From NCBI GenBank assembly GCA_963820315.1, contig CAWFZK010000042.1, forward strand, positions 86,341 to 150,340: 64,000 nt of DNA. Reading direction: 5' to 3'. The first letter of the stretch is position 1; each line of letters begins with the position of its first letter. This document shows, piece by piece, positions 1 to 9,412 of this stretch. The notes beneath the pieces are model-generated. The model had not been told where the DNA came from. It worked only from the letters and a program-made list of their open reading frames with translations, and ran no database searches. Made by a program: the position numbers and the translations under genes. This DNA is from JACVRW01 sp963820315. Its GTDB lineage: Bacteria > Actinomycetota > Thermoleophilia > Solirubrobacterales > Thermoleophilaceae.

Positions 1-365
1 TCCTCGCGGACCTCGTGAGCGCGCGCGGCGTGATCACGGGTGGCGGCTTTTCACTGCTGAGCGAGGCTGTCTATCTGGGCAAGCCGGTGCTCTCCGTCCC
101 GCTGCATGGCCAGTTCGAGCAGCTCATGAACGCGCGCTATCTCGAGCGAGAGGGCTTCGGGATGTGTGCCGAGACCATCGACGCCGCGACGCTGTCGGCC
201 TTTCTCGACGAGCTCGACGGCTACCACAACCGACTGGAGGCGTACGTGCAGGACGGCAATGCGGAGGCAATCGACATCATCACCGAGACGGTGAGCGCCG
301 CCGGCGAGGCCAGCCGGCGCGACCGTTCCCGCGCCCGCCGCGAGGCAAAGAAGAAGCAGCGATGA
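1..365 (+). CDS. Glycosyltransferase, MurG/GT28-like, C-terminal part (5' end outside window)
   Basis: The frame is open at base 1 (codons run from base 3), so only the last ~120 residues are present. They carry the GGGFSLLSEA and GKPVLSVPL...QFEQ segments typical of the nucleotide-sugar binding C-terminal domain of GT-B glycosyltransferases (MurG / MJ1255-like), and end in a very basic tail (RRDRSRARREAKKKQR). The role is probably transfer of a sugar onto a lipid or envelope carrier at the inner face of the membrane; donor and acceptor cannot be read from the fragment. The stop overlaps the start of the next gene (ATGA), so it is co-translated with the polysaccharide deacetylase. Confidence 0.8.
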   Translation, partial: LADLVSARGVITGGGFSLLSEAVYLGKPVLSVPLHGQFEQLMNARYLEREGFGMCAETIDAATLSAFLDELDGYHNRLEAYVQDGNAEAIDIITETVSAAGEASRRDRSRARREAKKKQR

Positions 366-1102
366 GCGCCAAGGGCCCCGCGATCGCCGCCGGTGCCACG
401 GGTGTGGCCGCCGCAGGCGTCGCCGTCTTCCTCGGCCAGTACCCGACCATGCAGGTCTACGGCACGACGATCTTCCGCGAGCGCGGCGCCGGCAAGCGCG
501 TGGCGCTGACCTACGACGACGGCCCGAACCCCGAGCAGACCCCGCGGCTCTTGGAGCTGCTCGAGCGCCACGACGCGAAGGCGACCTTCTTCCTGATCGG
601 CCAGTGGGCCGAGCGCGAGCCCGGGCTGATCCGCGAGACGGTGGCGAGGGGCCACGCGATCGGCAACCACACGCACACGCACGTGTCGATGCCGGCGCAC
701 GGGGCCGACCGCATCCGCGAGGAGCTGCGCCGCTGCCGCGCGGCGGTGGAGGCCTCCGGCGAGACGTTCTCGACGGTCGACGGCGCCGCGCTGATGCGCC
801 CGCCCTATGGCCGCCGCCGTCCGGGCACGCTCCGCACCATGCGCGAGGAGGGCTTCGTCCCCGTGACCTGGTCGATCACCTGTTATGACTGGCGCGCCCA
901 CACCACGACGCGGGCGATCTCGCGTCGCGGCAAGCGGGCGCGGGAGGGCGACATCATCCTGCTGCACGACGGCTCGAATGAGGAGCCGACCGCGGACCGG
1001 CACAAGTCGATCGAGGGCACGCAGGCGATCCTCGAGCACCTCGGCCCGATGGGATACAGCTTCGTGACGGTCCCGGAGCTGGTGGCCGCGGCGCGCGCGT
1101 GA
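362..1102 (+). CDS. Polysaccharide deacetylase (NodB/CE4 family)
   Basis: A 246-residue protein with an N-terminal hydrophobic segment (about 5-25), likely a membrane anchor or uncleaved signal. The CE4 motifs are in order: TYDDGP (50-55, catalytic and metal Asp), NHTHTH (102-107, metal His), RPPYG (146-150), YDW (175-177) and ILLHD (199-203). The family removes N- or O-acetyl groups from chitin-like, peptidoglycan or exopolysaccharide chains using a divalent metal. The start is chosen at the ATG overlapping the upstream stop (ATGA); longer frames that begin further upstream only read through the glycosyltransferase. It sits between a glycosyltransferase and a membrane protein, suggesting envelope glycan modification. 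Confidence 0.92.
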   Translation: MSAKGPAIAAGATGVAAAGVAVFLGQYPTMQVYGTTIFRERGAGKRVALTYDDGPNPEQTPRLLELLERHDAKATFFLIGQWAEREPGLIRETVARGHAIGNHTHTHVSMPAHGADRIREELRRCRAAVEASGETFSTVDGAALMRPPYGRRRPGTLRTMREEGFVPVTWSITCYDWRAHTTTRAISRRGKRAREGDIILLHDGSNEEPTADRHKSIEGTQAILEHLGPMGYSFVTVPELVAAARA

Positions 1103-1807
1103 GCGAGTTCGAGCTCGGGCTCACGCTCGTCCTGTTCGCCTGGTCGTTCGGCCTCGCCGGAATCGAGATCGAGATCGAGGGCGGGGTCGGCTGGGCCGAG
1201 CGCCTGCCGACCTGGTACCTCATGCGCGGCCGCACCGGCCGGATCTACAGGCTCGCGATGGGGCACCGCCCGCTTACGGGCTACCACGTGTTCGCCTTCA
1301 CGATCCCGATGCTGATCCTCCACCTGCCCTACGTGAGCGGCGTGGACTGGACGCTCGCCGGCGAGCTGCGCACGATCGCGATCTACTTCGTGCGTGGCGG
1401 TGGTCTGGGACTACCTCTGGTTCGTGCTGAACCCGGCCTACACGGTGCAGCGCTTCCGGCGCGGCAACGTCTGGTGGTTCGAGGTCCCGTGGCTGTGGCG
1501 CTTCCCGCGCGACTACTACCTGAGCTGGCTGCTGTCGATCGGGCTCGCCGGGCTGGCGGCGGTCGCCGACGACAGCGCCGAGCCGCTGCGCCGCCACCTG
1601 TGGATGCTGCTCGGCCTGGCGATCCTGGTCGCGATCACGGTGCTGCTGGCGCCGCTCTATCACCGCTGGTATCGCCACATGCGCCGCGCCGGAGCGGACG
1701 ACCGCGCCGCGACGCCGACGTATCCGCCGCCGGCGCCCGACGCGGTCTGGTCCGGAGGTATGCCGGACCTGCATCCGCTCGAGACGGAGCCCCGGGACAG
1801 GGTCTAG
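1099..1807 (+). pseudogene. Polytopic membrane protein, interrupted by a frameshift
   Basis: Starts at a GTG overlapping the deacetylase stop (GTGA). The first frame encodes hydrophobic segments up to about base 1392 (ending ...AIYFV) and the next frame continues with VVWDYLWFVLNPAYTVQRF, aromatic-rich and clearly the same protein, ending at 1807. One extra base near 1390-1397 would explain the break. Rejoined length is about 235 residues with four or five membrane segments and a hydrophilic tail. Function is not recognised; the coupling to a glycosyltransferase and a deacetylase suggests a partner in envelope glycan assembly. Confidence 0.7.
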
Positions 1808-2463
1808 AAGCCGACGAACTCGCGGCGCCCCGGCCGGATCGTGGCGGCGTCGAAGTCACCCCCGATGTCGGTCACGAAGCGCTCGACGAGCTCGAGGTCC
1901 TCGAGGCCGGCGATCAGCAGCAGCCGTCCGTCCAGGGTCACCGAGCCGCCGAAGAGGCGCTCGCGGGCCTCCGCGTCGGCGAGCAGGCCGTCGCGCAGGC
2001 TCTGGGCATCGAGGCCGGGCACCTCTACCTCGACCGCGTCGACGGGATGCCAGGGCCGCTCCGGATAGTCGAAGGTGAGCACCGACTGCTGGCCGAAGCG
2101 CTGCCGGACGTTGTCGGCGATCTCGCGCAGCTCGTTCTGAGTCACATCGTCGACGTCGAAGTCGCGTGAGCGCTCGAAGGTTGTGGTGCCGAGGTCTGAC
2201 GAGAAGAAGACGCCGTCTAGGAGCTGCGACCCCTCGAGATCGCCGCCGCCGCGCCGGATGATGCGCTCGACCTTCCGCTCGAAGCCGCGCAGCTCGTCGT
2301 CGAGGCGCGGGTCGGCGGGATCGGTGATGACGGCCGTGTTGTTCGTGGCAAGGATCTCGGCATCGGGCAGGTGCCCGCCGTGGGCGTGCGCGGCAGCCGG
2401 AGCGATACAACAGGCTGCGGCGACCGCCGCGAAGCGCAGGATTCGTGTCGTGGGGGATGTCAT
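1804..2463 (-). CDS. Secreted protein of unknown function
   Basis: 219 residues with a clear signal peptide (basic start, hydrophobic core, then APAAAHAHGG) and an acidic, mostly soluble remainder rich in charged residues; no membrane helix after the signal. No catalytic motif was recognised. The segment TNNTAVITDPADP follows the signal region. The gene follows the DNA ligase on the same strand after 27 bases, and its start codon is preceded by a perfect inverted repeat (2464-2484). Its 3' end overlaps the membrane protein gene on the opposite strand by 4 bases. Confidence 0.7.
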   Translation of the reverse strand: MTSPTTRILRFAAVAAACCIAPAAAHAHGGHLPDAEILATNNTAVITDPADPRLDDELRGFERKVERIIRRGGGDLEGSQLLDGVFFSSDLGTTTFERSRDFDVDDVTQNELREIADNVRQRFGQQSVLTFDYPERPWHPVDAVEVEVPGLDAQSLRDGLLADAEARERLFGGSVTLDGRLLLIAGLEDLELVERFVTDIGGDFDAATIRPGRREFVGF

Positions 2464-2484
2464 GCGAGGGAAGACGGCCCTCGC
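2464..2484 (-). promoter_or_regulatory. Inverted repeat directly before a start codon
   Basis: GCGAGGG-N7-CCCTCGC, a perfect 7-bp stem abutting the ATG at 2463. On the transcript the 5' arm contains the only Shine-Dalgarno-like GAGGG, so the hairpin would hide it unless opened, for example by ribosomes finishing the upstream ligase gene (stop at 2491). Confidence 0.4.
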
Positions 2485-2490
2485 GTGCTC

Positions 2491-4014
2491 CTATTCCACC
2501 TGCGGCACAGGAAGGCCCGCGAGCGCCCGCAGGTCGTCGATCGTGTCCGCCTCGGCGGCGTCCTTGTCGGGGCGGTAGCGCTTGACCCTCGCGAAGCGCA
2601 GCGCCACGCCGCCGGGATAGCGGGTCGAGGTGTGTGCGCCGTCGAGCGCGATCTCGACGACGAGCTCGGGCCGCACCAGCACCGCGATGCCCTCGCGGGC
2701 GGTTTCGCGCTCGAGCAGCTCGTGCGTCTGCCACTCGAGCAGCTCGTCGGTGAGCCCCTTGAAGCACTTGCCGACCATGAGGAACTCGCCCGAGCGCGGG
2801 TCGCGGGCGCCGAGATGGAGGTTCGAGAGCCAGCCCCGGCGCCGCCCGTGGCCCCACTCGGCGCCGAGGACGACCAGGTCGTAGGTCCGCACCGGCTTGA
2901 CCTTGCGCCACGCCTTGCCGCGCCTGCCCGCGATGTACAGCGACGCCGCGTCCTTCACGACCACGCCCTCGTGGCCCGCCTCGAGCGCGTCGTCGAGGAC
3001 GCGCTGCGCCGCGTCCGGGTCCGACGTGAGCGTGCTCGGGATCTTCAGGTGCGGGGCGATCCGCTCGAGCCGGGCGGTGCGCTCCTCGAGCGGCGAGTCG
3101 AGCAGGTCCTCGCCGTCGAGGTGGAGCACGTCGAACAGGAAGGTCACGATCCCCTCCGGGTCGCCGTCGGCGTCGAGCTGCGAGACGGTCTCCTGGAAGG
3201 AGGCGGGCCCCTGCTCCAGCATCCAGAGTGCCTCGCCGTCGAACACGGCCTGACCGAGGTCGAGGCGGCGCACCGCCTCGGCGATGCCCGGCAGGTCCGC
3301 GGTTCTGTCGTTGAGGTTGCGGCTGTAGATGCGGACCTCGTCGCCGCGCCGGTGGACCTGGATGCGGATGCCGTCGAGCTTCCACTCGACCGACGAGCGC
3401 TCGAAGCCCTCGACCGCCTCCGCGGCGCTCGCAGCCGTCGAGGCGAGCATCGGCAGGATCGGGCGGAAGATCTCGAGACCTACCTCGCGGAGCCCCTCCT
3501 CGCCGCTCGTCAGCGCGAGCTCGGCCGTGTGCGTGAGGTCGCCGGAGAGCATCAGCGCGCGCCGCGCGAGCGGGCCCGGCACGGCGGCCGCCTTCGCGAC
3601 CGCGTCGATCATCAGCCCGGCGAGCGCCCCCTGCCTCAGCTCGCCGGTGAAGAGGCGCTTGATGAACTCCGCCTCCGGCTCGGTGGCGCGCGCGAGCAGG
3701 TCCGCCAGCAGCTCCTCGCGCCCCGCCGCCGACCCCGCCCCGGTGACACCTTGAATCGCGGCGATCGCGCGATCGAGCTCGGCGATCCCGAGTGACGGCT
3801 CCGCGGCGGGCGGGCGCTCGATCGCGTAGATCGTCCGGTAGCCGACGCCGACGCGCCCCTGCCGCGGCACGCCGGTCAGGAAGCCGACGGCGGGCGCCAC
3901 CTCATCCGGCTCGAGTCGCCCCAGCAGGTCGGCGAGGATGGCGATCTTCTGCGAGCGCGAGCTGGTCGCGGCGACCTCGCGCGACGCGTCCACGACCTCT
4001 GCCAGAAGGGTCAC
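2491..4014 (-). CDS. ATP-dependent DNA ligase
   Basis: 507 residues, the usual length for single-subunit bacterial/archaeal-type ATP ligases. The nucleotidyltransferase motifs are visible: catalytic lysine in WKLDG (K212 of K-x-D-G), FDGEAL (258-263, motif III), EGVVVKD (348-354, motif IV) and WRKVKP (368-373, motif V), followed by an OB-fold C-terminal domain; the first ~200 residues are the helical DNA-binding domain. It seals DNA nicks through an enzyme-AMP intermediate. The GTG start at 4014 is preferred because the frame further upstream encodes only shadow sequence of the divergent gene. Actinobacteria also have NAD ligase (LigA), so this is probably an accessory repair ligase. Confidence 0.9.
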   Translation of the reverse strand: MTLLAEVVDASREVAATSSRSQKIAILADLLGRLEPDEVAPAVGFLTGVPRQGRVGVGYRTIYAIERPPAAEPSLGIAELDRAIAAIQGVTGAGSAAGREELLADLLARATEPEAEFIKRLFTGELRQGALAGLMIDAVAKAAAVPGPLARRALMLSGDLTHTAELALTSGEEGLREVGLEIFRPILPMLASTAASAAEAVEGFERSSVEWKLDGIRIQVHRRGDEVRIYSRNLNDRTADLPGIAEAVRRLDLGQAVFDGEALWMLEQGPASFQETVSQLDADGDPEGIVTFLFDVLHLDGEDLLDSPLEERTARLERIAPHLKIPSTLTSDPDAAQRVLDDALEAGHEGVVVKDAASLYIAGRRGKAWRKVKPVRTYDLVVLGAEWGHGRRRGWLSNLHLGARDPRSGEFLMVGKCFKGLTDELLEWQTHELLERETAREGIAVLVRPELVVEIALDGAHTSTRYPGGVALRFARVKRYRPDKDAAEADTIDDLRALAGLPVPQVE

Positions 4015-4098
4015 CTCCGCGAGCCTGACAGGCGCGCCTTCACAGCGCCGTGGGCCGAGCGCGGATAATGGACGAGGCCCCAGCCTTTGCCCTGACCC

Positions 4099-6917
4099 AT
4101 GCGGAGCCAGAGGACCTCGACTCCACATCTGCTCGAGCGCGAGCCCGAGCTTGACGCGCTCGCAGGCGCCGTCTCGCGAACCCGCGAGGGGAGCGGCGGA
4201 TGCCTGCTGATAGAGGGCCCGGCGGGGGTCGGCAAGAGCGGCTTGATGGCGAGCGGGCGAGCGCTTGCCCAGGAAGCGGGGCTGCGGGTGTTCGAAGCCC
4301 GCGGCGCCGCGCGTGAGCGCGGCTTCGCCTTCGGCGTGGCGCGGCAGCTGTTCGAGCAGCCGGTCGCCGCCGCGAGCGACGGCGAGCGCCAGACGCTGCT
4401 CGCCGGAGCGGCCGGCCTCTCGGGGCGGCTCGTCGGCGATGCCGGCCCGGAGGTCGTCGCGCAGGGCGCGGACACCGCGTTCGCGGCGCTCCACGGCCTC
4501 TATTGGCTGACCGTGAACCTGGCCGACGACGGCCCGTTGGTGCTCGCCGTCGACGACGCCCACTGGGCCGACCCCTCATCCATGCAGTTCCTCGGCTACC
4601 TGGCGCGCCGCATCGAGGGCCTGCCGGTGCTGTTGCTCGCCGCCGCGCGGCCCGCGGACCCGGACGGCGAGGAGCTCTGGCGCGAGCTCACGAGCGATCC
4701 CGCCGCCGAGATCCTGCGGCCGGGCACCCTGTCCGAGCCGGCGGTGGCACAGCTGCTGCGCAGCCGGCTTGGCACCGAGGTGGACGAGAAGTTCAGCGCC
4801 GCCTGCCACGAGGCCACGGGCGGCAACCCCCTGTTCCTGCGTGAGCTCGTGGCCGCACTCGATGCGGCACAGGTGGAGCCGAGCGCCGACGCCGCGGCCG
4901 CCGTGGAGACGGTTGGACCGCCCGCCGTGGGCCGCTTCGTCCTGCGACGGCTCGAGCGGCTCGGCGCGCCCGCCACCGAGTTGGCCCGCACAGTCGCCGT
5001 CCTCGGCGGGACGAGCGACGTTCCGCTCGCCGCCCGTGCGGCGGGAATCGATCCGCGAGGAGGCCCGCAACGTCGCCGACCTGCTCGTGCGCGCCGACGT
5101 CTTCGCCGCCGACCGCGAGCTCGGCTTCGTGCACCCGATCATCGAGGCGGCGATCTACGAGGACCTGCTGCCGGGAGAGCGCGCCGCCCGTCACGCCGCC
5201 GTCGCGGGGTTGCTCGAGCAGTCCGGGGCGCCGGCGGAGCGGGTCGCCACGCATCTGCTGCAGACCACGCCCGCCGGCGATCCCGCAACCGTCGCAACCC
5301 TGCGTGCCGCCGCCGCCAGCGCGGCCCAGCGCGGCGCGCCCGCGGCCGCGATCGGATACCTGCGGCGAGCGCTGGACGAGCCGCCCACACAAGAGCAGCG
5401 GGCGGCGGTGCTCGCCGATCTGGGCCAATTGGAGACCACACGCTTCGATGGCGAGGCGGCCGAGGCGCACCTGCTGGCGGCACTCGAGAGCCCGGCCGAC
5501 CCAGCCGACCACGCGCGGGCGGCGATCTGGCTGAGCCGCGCATCGATCTCGTTCTCGCGGCCGCAGGCTGCGCGACGTGGCGCTCGAGGCGCTCCTGGAG
5601 CAGCGTGACAATGCGGACCGGCAGGGAGCGCTGGAGCTCGAGGCGGCCGCCGTGGTGCTCACCCGGCTCGAGCTCTCGCTGCGGGAGCTGAGCGCCGAGC
5701 GGCTCGACGAGTTCCTGCGCCGTGCGGGCGACCACGCGCGCTTCGAGCCGATCGCGCGCCTGCATGCCGTCGGTGAGCGCCAGGCCGCCGGTGCGCCGGC
5801 GTCAGAGGTGGCTGACGAGGTGGTCGGCATCCTCCGTACGGGTCCGCCCGCGGACCCGTTCGCCTTTCACGCGGCGATCGACCTGCTGATCCGGACAGAG
5901 CGCTACGACGCCGCTGCGCCCTTCATCGACGCGGCGCTCGAGACGACGCGGGCGCTCGGGCTGCCCGCGCAGATGGCTGCGCTCCACACCGAGCGCGCGC
6001 TGATGGAGGTCGGACGCGGGGCGCTCGCGGATGCCGACGTCGATGTGCAGATTGCACTCGAGCTCATCCCGGACGGCTACTTCCTGCTTCCCCATGTCTT
6101 CGCCGTCGCGATGGTGGTCGCGCTCGAGCGGGGTGAGCTCGAACGGGCGCAGGAGCTCGCCGCCCGTGACCCGGAACGCCTCGAGCGCGAGCGCCTGTTC
6201 GCCGACCGCTACCTGGTCAGCAGGGGCCGCGTCCGCAGCGCCGCCGGGGACCTCCGCGGCGCGCTGGCGGACTACGAGCGCTGCGCCAGCTTCCTCGAGC
6301 GCTACGAAACGCCGGCGCTCGTCAGCTGGCGGCCACATGCGGTCGTCGCGCTCATGCAGCTCGGTGACGAGGAGCGCGCCCGAGCGCTCGCGAGCGAGGA
6401 GCTGGCGACGGCCCGCGCGTTCGGGGCGCCAGGCGAGCTTTCGCGCGCTCTGCGCAGCGGCGGCCGCGCGTTCGGCGGCGACGATGGCCTCGATCTGCTC
6501 GAGGAGGCGGTGACGGTCGCGGAGCGCTCGTCGGCCCGGCTCGAGGCCGCCCACGCGCTCGCGGACCTGGGGGGCGAGCTCGTGCAGCGGCGCCGCCGGC
6601 GCGAGGGCCGCGAGGCGCTCCGGCGCGCGCTCGAGCTGGCGCGGGCATGCGGCGCCGCGGCGCTCGCCGAGCGCGTCCGCGGCGACCTCGGCGCGGGCGG
6701 AGGCCGCGCTCCGCGGCTCGAGCTGACCGGGGTCGAGGCGCTCACGCCGGCGGAGCGGCGGGTGTGCGAGCTCGCCGCCGGCGAACGCACCAACCGCGAC
6801 ATCGCCCAGCAGCTGTTCGTCACGGAGAAGACCGTCGAGCTGCATCTGACGAACGCCTACCGGAAGCTCGGGATTCGTTCACGCTTCCAGCTCGCCTCGG
6901 CGCTCGCGAGCGGCTAG
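4099..6917 (+). pseudogene. Large ATPase-LuxR transcriptional regulator, two frameshifts
   Basis: Three consecutive frames make one ~938-residue protein: 4099 to ~5050, ~5050 to ~5570 and ~5570 to 6917, each step equal to one extra base. The N-terminus has a Walker A site (GPAGVGKS, 40-47) and Walker B-like VDDAHW (151-156), the middle is helical-repeat sequence, and the last ~60 residues are a LuxR helix-turn-helix (LTPAERRVCELA...IAQQLFVTEKTVELHL). This is the layout of signal-transducing STAND/LAL regulators. It is a full-length paralogue of the intact gene at 18528-21341. It is divergent from the ligase gene. Either a recent pseudogene or a sequence-error casualty; the reading frame between breaks is well preserved, favouring error. 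Confidence 0.8.
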
Positions 6918-7030
6918 CGGCCGGAGCCAGACCGGCGGAAAGCCTGGGGGAAACCCTGGGGTCCCTCCCATTGTCCGGCGCTCGCTGCGGTTTCAGGCTT
7001 CCCCTCGAACTCGATGGAAGGAAGCCCCCA

Positions 7031-9412
7031 ATGACCGGCCCGCTCTACCACCTTGGCCGCTTCTCCTCTCGCCACAACCGGCTCGTGATCGCAGCCTGGA
7101 TCGTTGTCGTGATCGGGCTCGTGCTCGGGGGTCGCGCCGTCGGCGACCGCACGAGCGACGACCTGACGCTGCCCGGAACGGGCTCAACCAAGGCGACCGA
7201 TGTCCTGGCGTCGAAGTTGCCCGACCAGGCCAACGGCAGCAACCCGCTCGTGCTGCAGTCGACGAACGGCAAGCTGACCAACAAGGAGAACAAGAAGGCC
7301 GTCAACGCGACGGTCAAGGAGGTCAAGGCGACGCCGCACGTGATCGGGGCGGTCAACCCGCTCTCGGACAAGGGCTCCGAGTTCCTGTCGAAGGACAAGA
7401 AGATCGCCTACATCCCGGTCAGGCTCGACGTCAGCCAGAGCGACATCACCAACGACGAGGCCCAGGCCGTGCTGGACGCCGGCGAACCCGCCGAGCAGGC
7501 GGGCATCGACGTGGCGCTCGGCGGCTACGCGGGCCAGCAGCTCTCGAAGCCCGACACGCACATGAGTGAGGCGATCGGGCTCGGCGCCGCGGTGATCATC
7601 CTGCTGTTCGCGTTCGGGACCGCCACCGCGATGGCGCTGCCGATCGTGACCGCAATCCTCGGACTGATGAGCGCCCTGGCGCTGATCAGCATCCTGGGCC
7701 TGTTCACCGACGTGCCCACGGTCGCGCCGACGCTCGCCACGATGATCGGCCTCGGCGTGGGGATCGACTACGCGCTCTTCATCGTCACTCGCCACAAGCT
7801 GCAGCTGCGCGACGGCATGGAGATGCAGGAATCGATCGCGCGCGCGACCGCAACGGCGGGCGGCGCCGTGCTGTTCGCGGGCACGACGGTCGTGATCGCG
7901 CTGGCCTCGCTGCTGTTCGCGGGGATCCCGCTCGTGACCAAGCTCGGCTTCTGCGCAGCCGCCGCGGTCGTGGTCGCAGTGCTGGCTGCGACAACGCTGC
8001 TGCCGGCCCTGCTCGGCGCCCTCGGCCCGCGGATCAACTCGCTGCGGGTGAAGCTCGGGCGCACGCACCCGGACGATCACCGCCCGCACGGCTGGGCGCG
8101 CTGGGCGCGCGGCGTCGCGCGCCGGCCTTGGATCTCGATGGTGGCGGCGACCGCCGTCCTGATCGTGCTCGCGCTGCCGCTCCTGAACCTGCACCTAGGC
8201 CAGTCCGACACCGGCGCGATGCCGGAGTCGACCACCGCCCGCCAGGCCTATGACGGACTCGAGAAGGGCTTCGCCGCGGGGACGAACGGGCCGCTGCTGG
8301 TGGCGGCGGAGCTCGGCACACCCGCCAAGCCGGACCAGAAGAACCTGAACGAGATCAACAACAAGCAGAAGCAGCTCAAGCAACAGCAGCAGCAGATCGA
8401 GCAGGAGGCGATGCTGCAGGGCGCGACCCAGCAGCAGGCACAGGCCGAGGCGCAGCAGCAGACCCAGTCGCAGTCGGACAAGCTCGCGCAGCAGAAGAAG
8501 CTCGCCGAGAACCCGGCGACGGACCCGCGGCTGACGAAGCTCTCCGACCAGATCGCGAAGACGCCGGACGTCAAGTCCGTGTCGCCGCCCGCGCTCGACA
8601 AACACGGCACCGCGGCCGTGTACACGGTGATCTCGAACTCGGCGCCGTCCTCGGACAAGACCGAGGACCTCGTCAACCAGCTGCGCAACGAGACGATCCC
8701 GAACGCGACCAAGGGCACCGACGTGAACGCCTGGGTCGGTGGCCAGACGGCGGGCTACATCGACCTCGCGACCCGCATCAGCGACAAGCTGCCCGCGATG
8801 ATCCTGATCGTCGTCGGGCTCAGCTTCATCGTGCTGATGCTGGCCTTCCGGTCACTGGTCGTGCCGGCCAAGGCGGCGGTCATGAACCTGCTGTCGGTGG
8901 CCGCCGCCTACGGCATCGTGACCTTCGTGTTCCAGGAGGGTCACGGCGCGTCGCTGATCGGCCTCGACGGTCCGATCCCGATCGTCAGCTTCGTGCCGTT
9001 GCTGATGTTCGCGATCCTGTTCGGCCTCTCGATGGACTACGAGGTGTTCCTGCTCACCCAGATCAAGGAGCACTACATGGAGTCCAAGCGGCCGACCCAC
9101 GCGGTCATCGAGGGGCTCGCGAACACCGGCCGGGTGATCACCTCGGCGGCGCTGATCATGGTCTGCGTGTTCACCGGCTTCGTGCTCAACGGCGACCCGG
9201 TGGTCAAGCAGTTCGGGGTCGGGTTGGCGGTCGCGATCGCGATCGACGCAACGGTCGTGCGCTGCCTGCTGGTGCCGGCGGTGATGACCCTCCTCGGCAA
9301 GGCCAGCTGGTGGATGCCGAGCTGGCTCGGCCGGAGGCTGCCGCGGATCAGCGTCGAGGGCGAGGAGTACTTCGCGAAGCACCCGATGCCGCCCGCGGAG
9401 GCGAAGGCCTGA
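7031..9412 (+). CDS. MMPL/RND family transporter
   Basis: 793 residues with the duplicated MmpL architecture: TM1 (about 18-40), a periplasmic domain, a TM2-6 block with GVGIDYALF (near 242), a second extracytoplasmic domain and a second TM block with GLSMDYEVF (near 665); these D-Y pairs are the proton-relay positions of the family. Unusual is a Gln-rich coiled-coil stretch at about 436-496 (QQQQQ, QQQAQAEAQQQ). MmpL proteins export lipids, siderophores or drugs using proton motive force. Start ATG at 7031 has a purine-rich GGAAGGAAG just upstream. The gene follows the broken LuxR regulator by 114 bases, which hold two CCTGGGG repeats. Confidence 0.9.
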   Translation: MTGPLYHLGRFSSRHNRLVIAAWIVVVIGLVLGGRAVGDRTSDDLTLPGTGSTKATDVLASKLPDQANGSNPLVLQSTNGKLTNKENKKAVNATVKEVKATPHVIGAVNPLSDKGSEFLSKDKKIAYIPVRLDVSQSDITNDEAQAVLDAGEPAEQAGIDVALGGYAGQQLSKPDTHMSEAIGLGAAVIILLFAFGTATAMALPIVTAILGLMSALALISILGLFTDVPTVAPTLATMIGLGVGIDYALFIVTRHKLQLRDGMEMQESIARATATAGGAVLFAGTTVVIALASLLFAGIPLVTKLGFCAAAAVVVAVLAATTLLPALLGALGPRINSLRVKLGRTHPDDHRPHGWARWARGVARRPWISMVAATAVLIVLALPLLNLHLGQSDTGAMPESTTARQAYDGLEKGFAAGTNGPLLVAAELGTPAKPDQKNLNEINNKQKQLKQQQQQIEQEAMLQGATQQQAQAEAQQQTQSQSDKLAQQKKLAENPATDPRLTKLSDQIAKTPDVKSVSPPALDKHGTAAVYTVISNSAPSSDKTEDLVNQLRNETIPNATKGTDVNAWVGGQTAGYIDLATRISDKLPAMILIVVGLSFIVLMLAFRSLVVPAKAAVMNLLSVAAAYGIVTFVFQEGHGASLIGLDGPIPIVSFVPLLMFAILFGLSMDYEVFLLTQIKEHYMESKRPTHAVIEGLANTGRVITSAALIMVCVFTGFVLNGDPVVKQFGVGLAVAIAIDATVVRCLLVPAVMTLLGKASWWMPSWLGRRLPRISVEGEEYFAKHPMPPAEAKA

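Noticed and set aside
221..1039. 272-residue minus-strand frame opposite the deacetylase
   Set aside because: Antisense shadow of a motif-complete gene; Arg/Ala-rich with no domain.
7184..8194. 336-residue minus-strand frame opposite the MmpL gene
   Set aside because: His/Arg/Glu-rich shadow composition; MmpL is clearly coding on the other strand.
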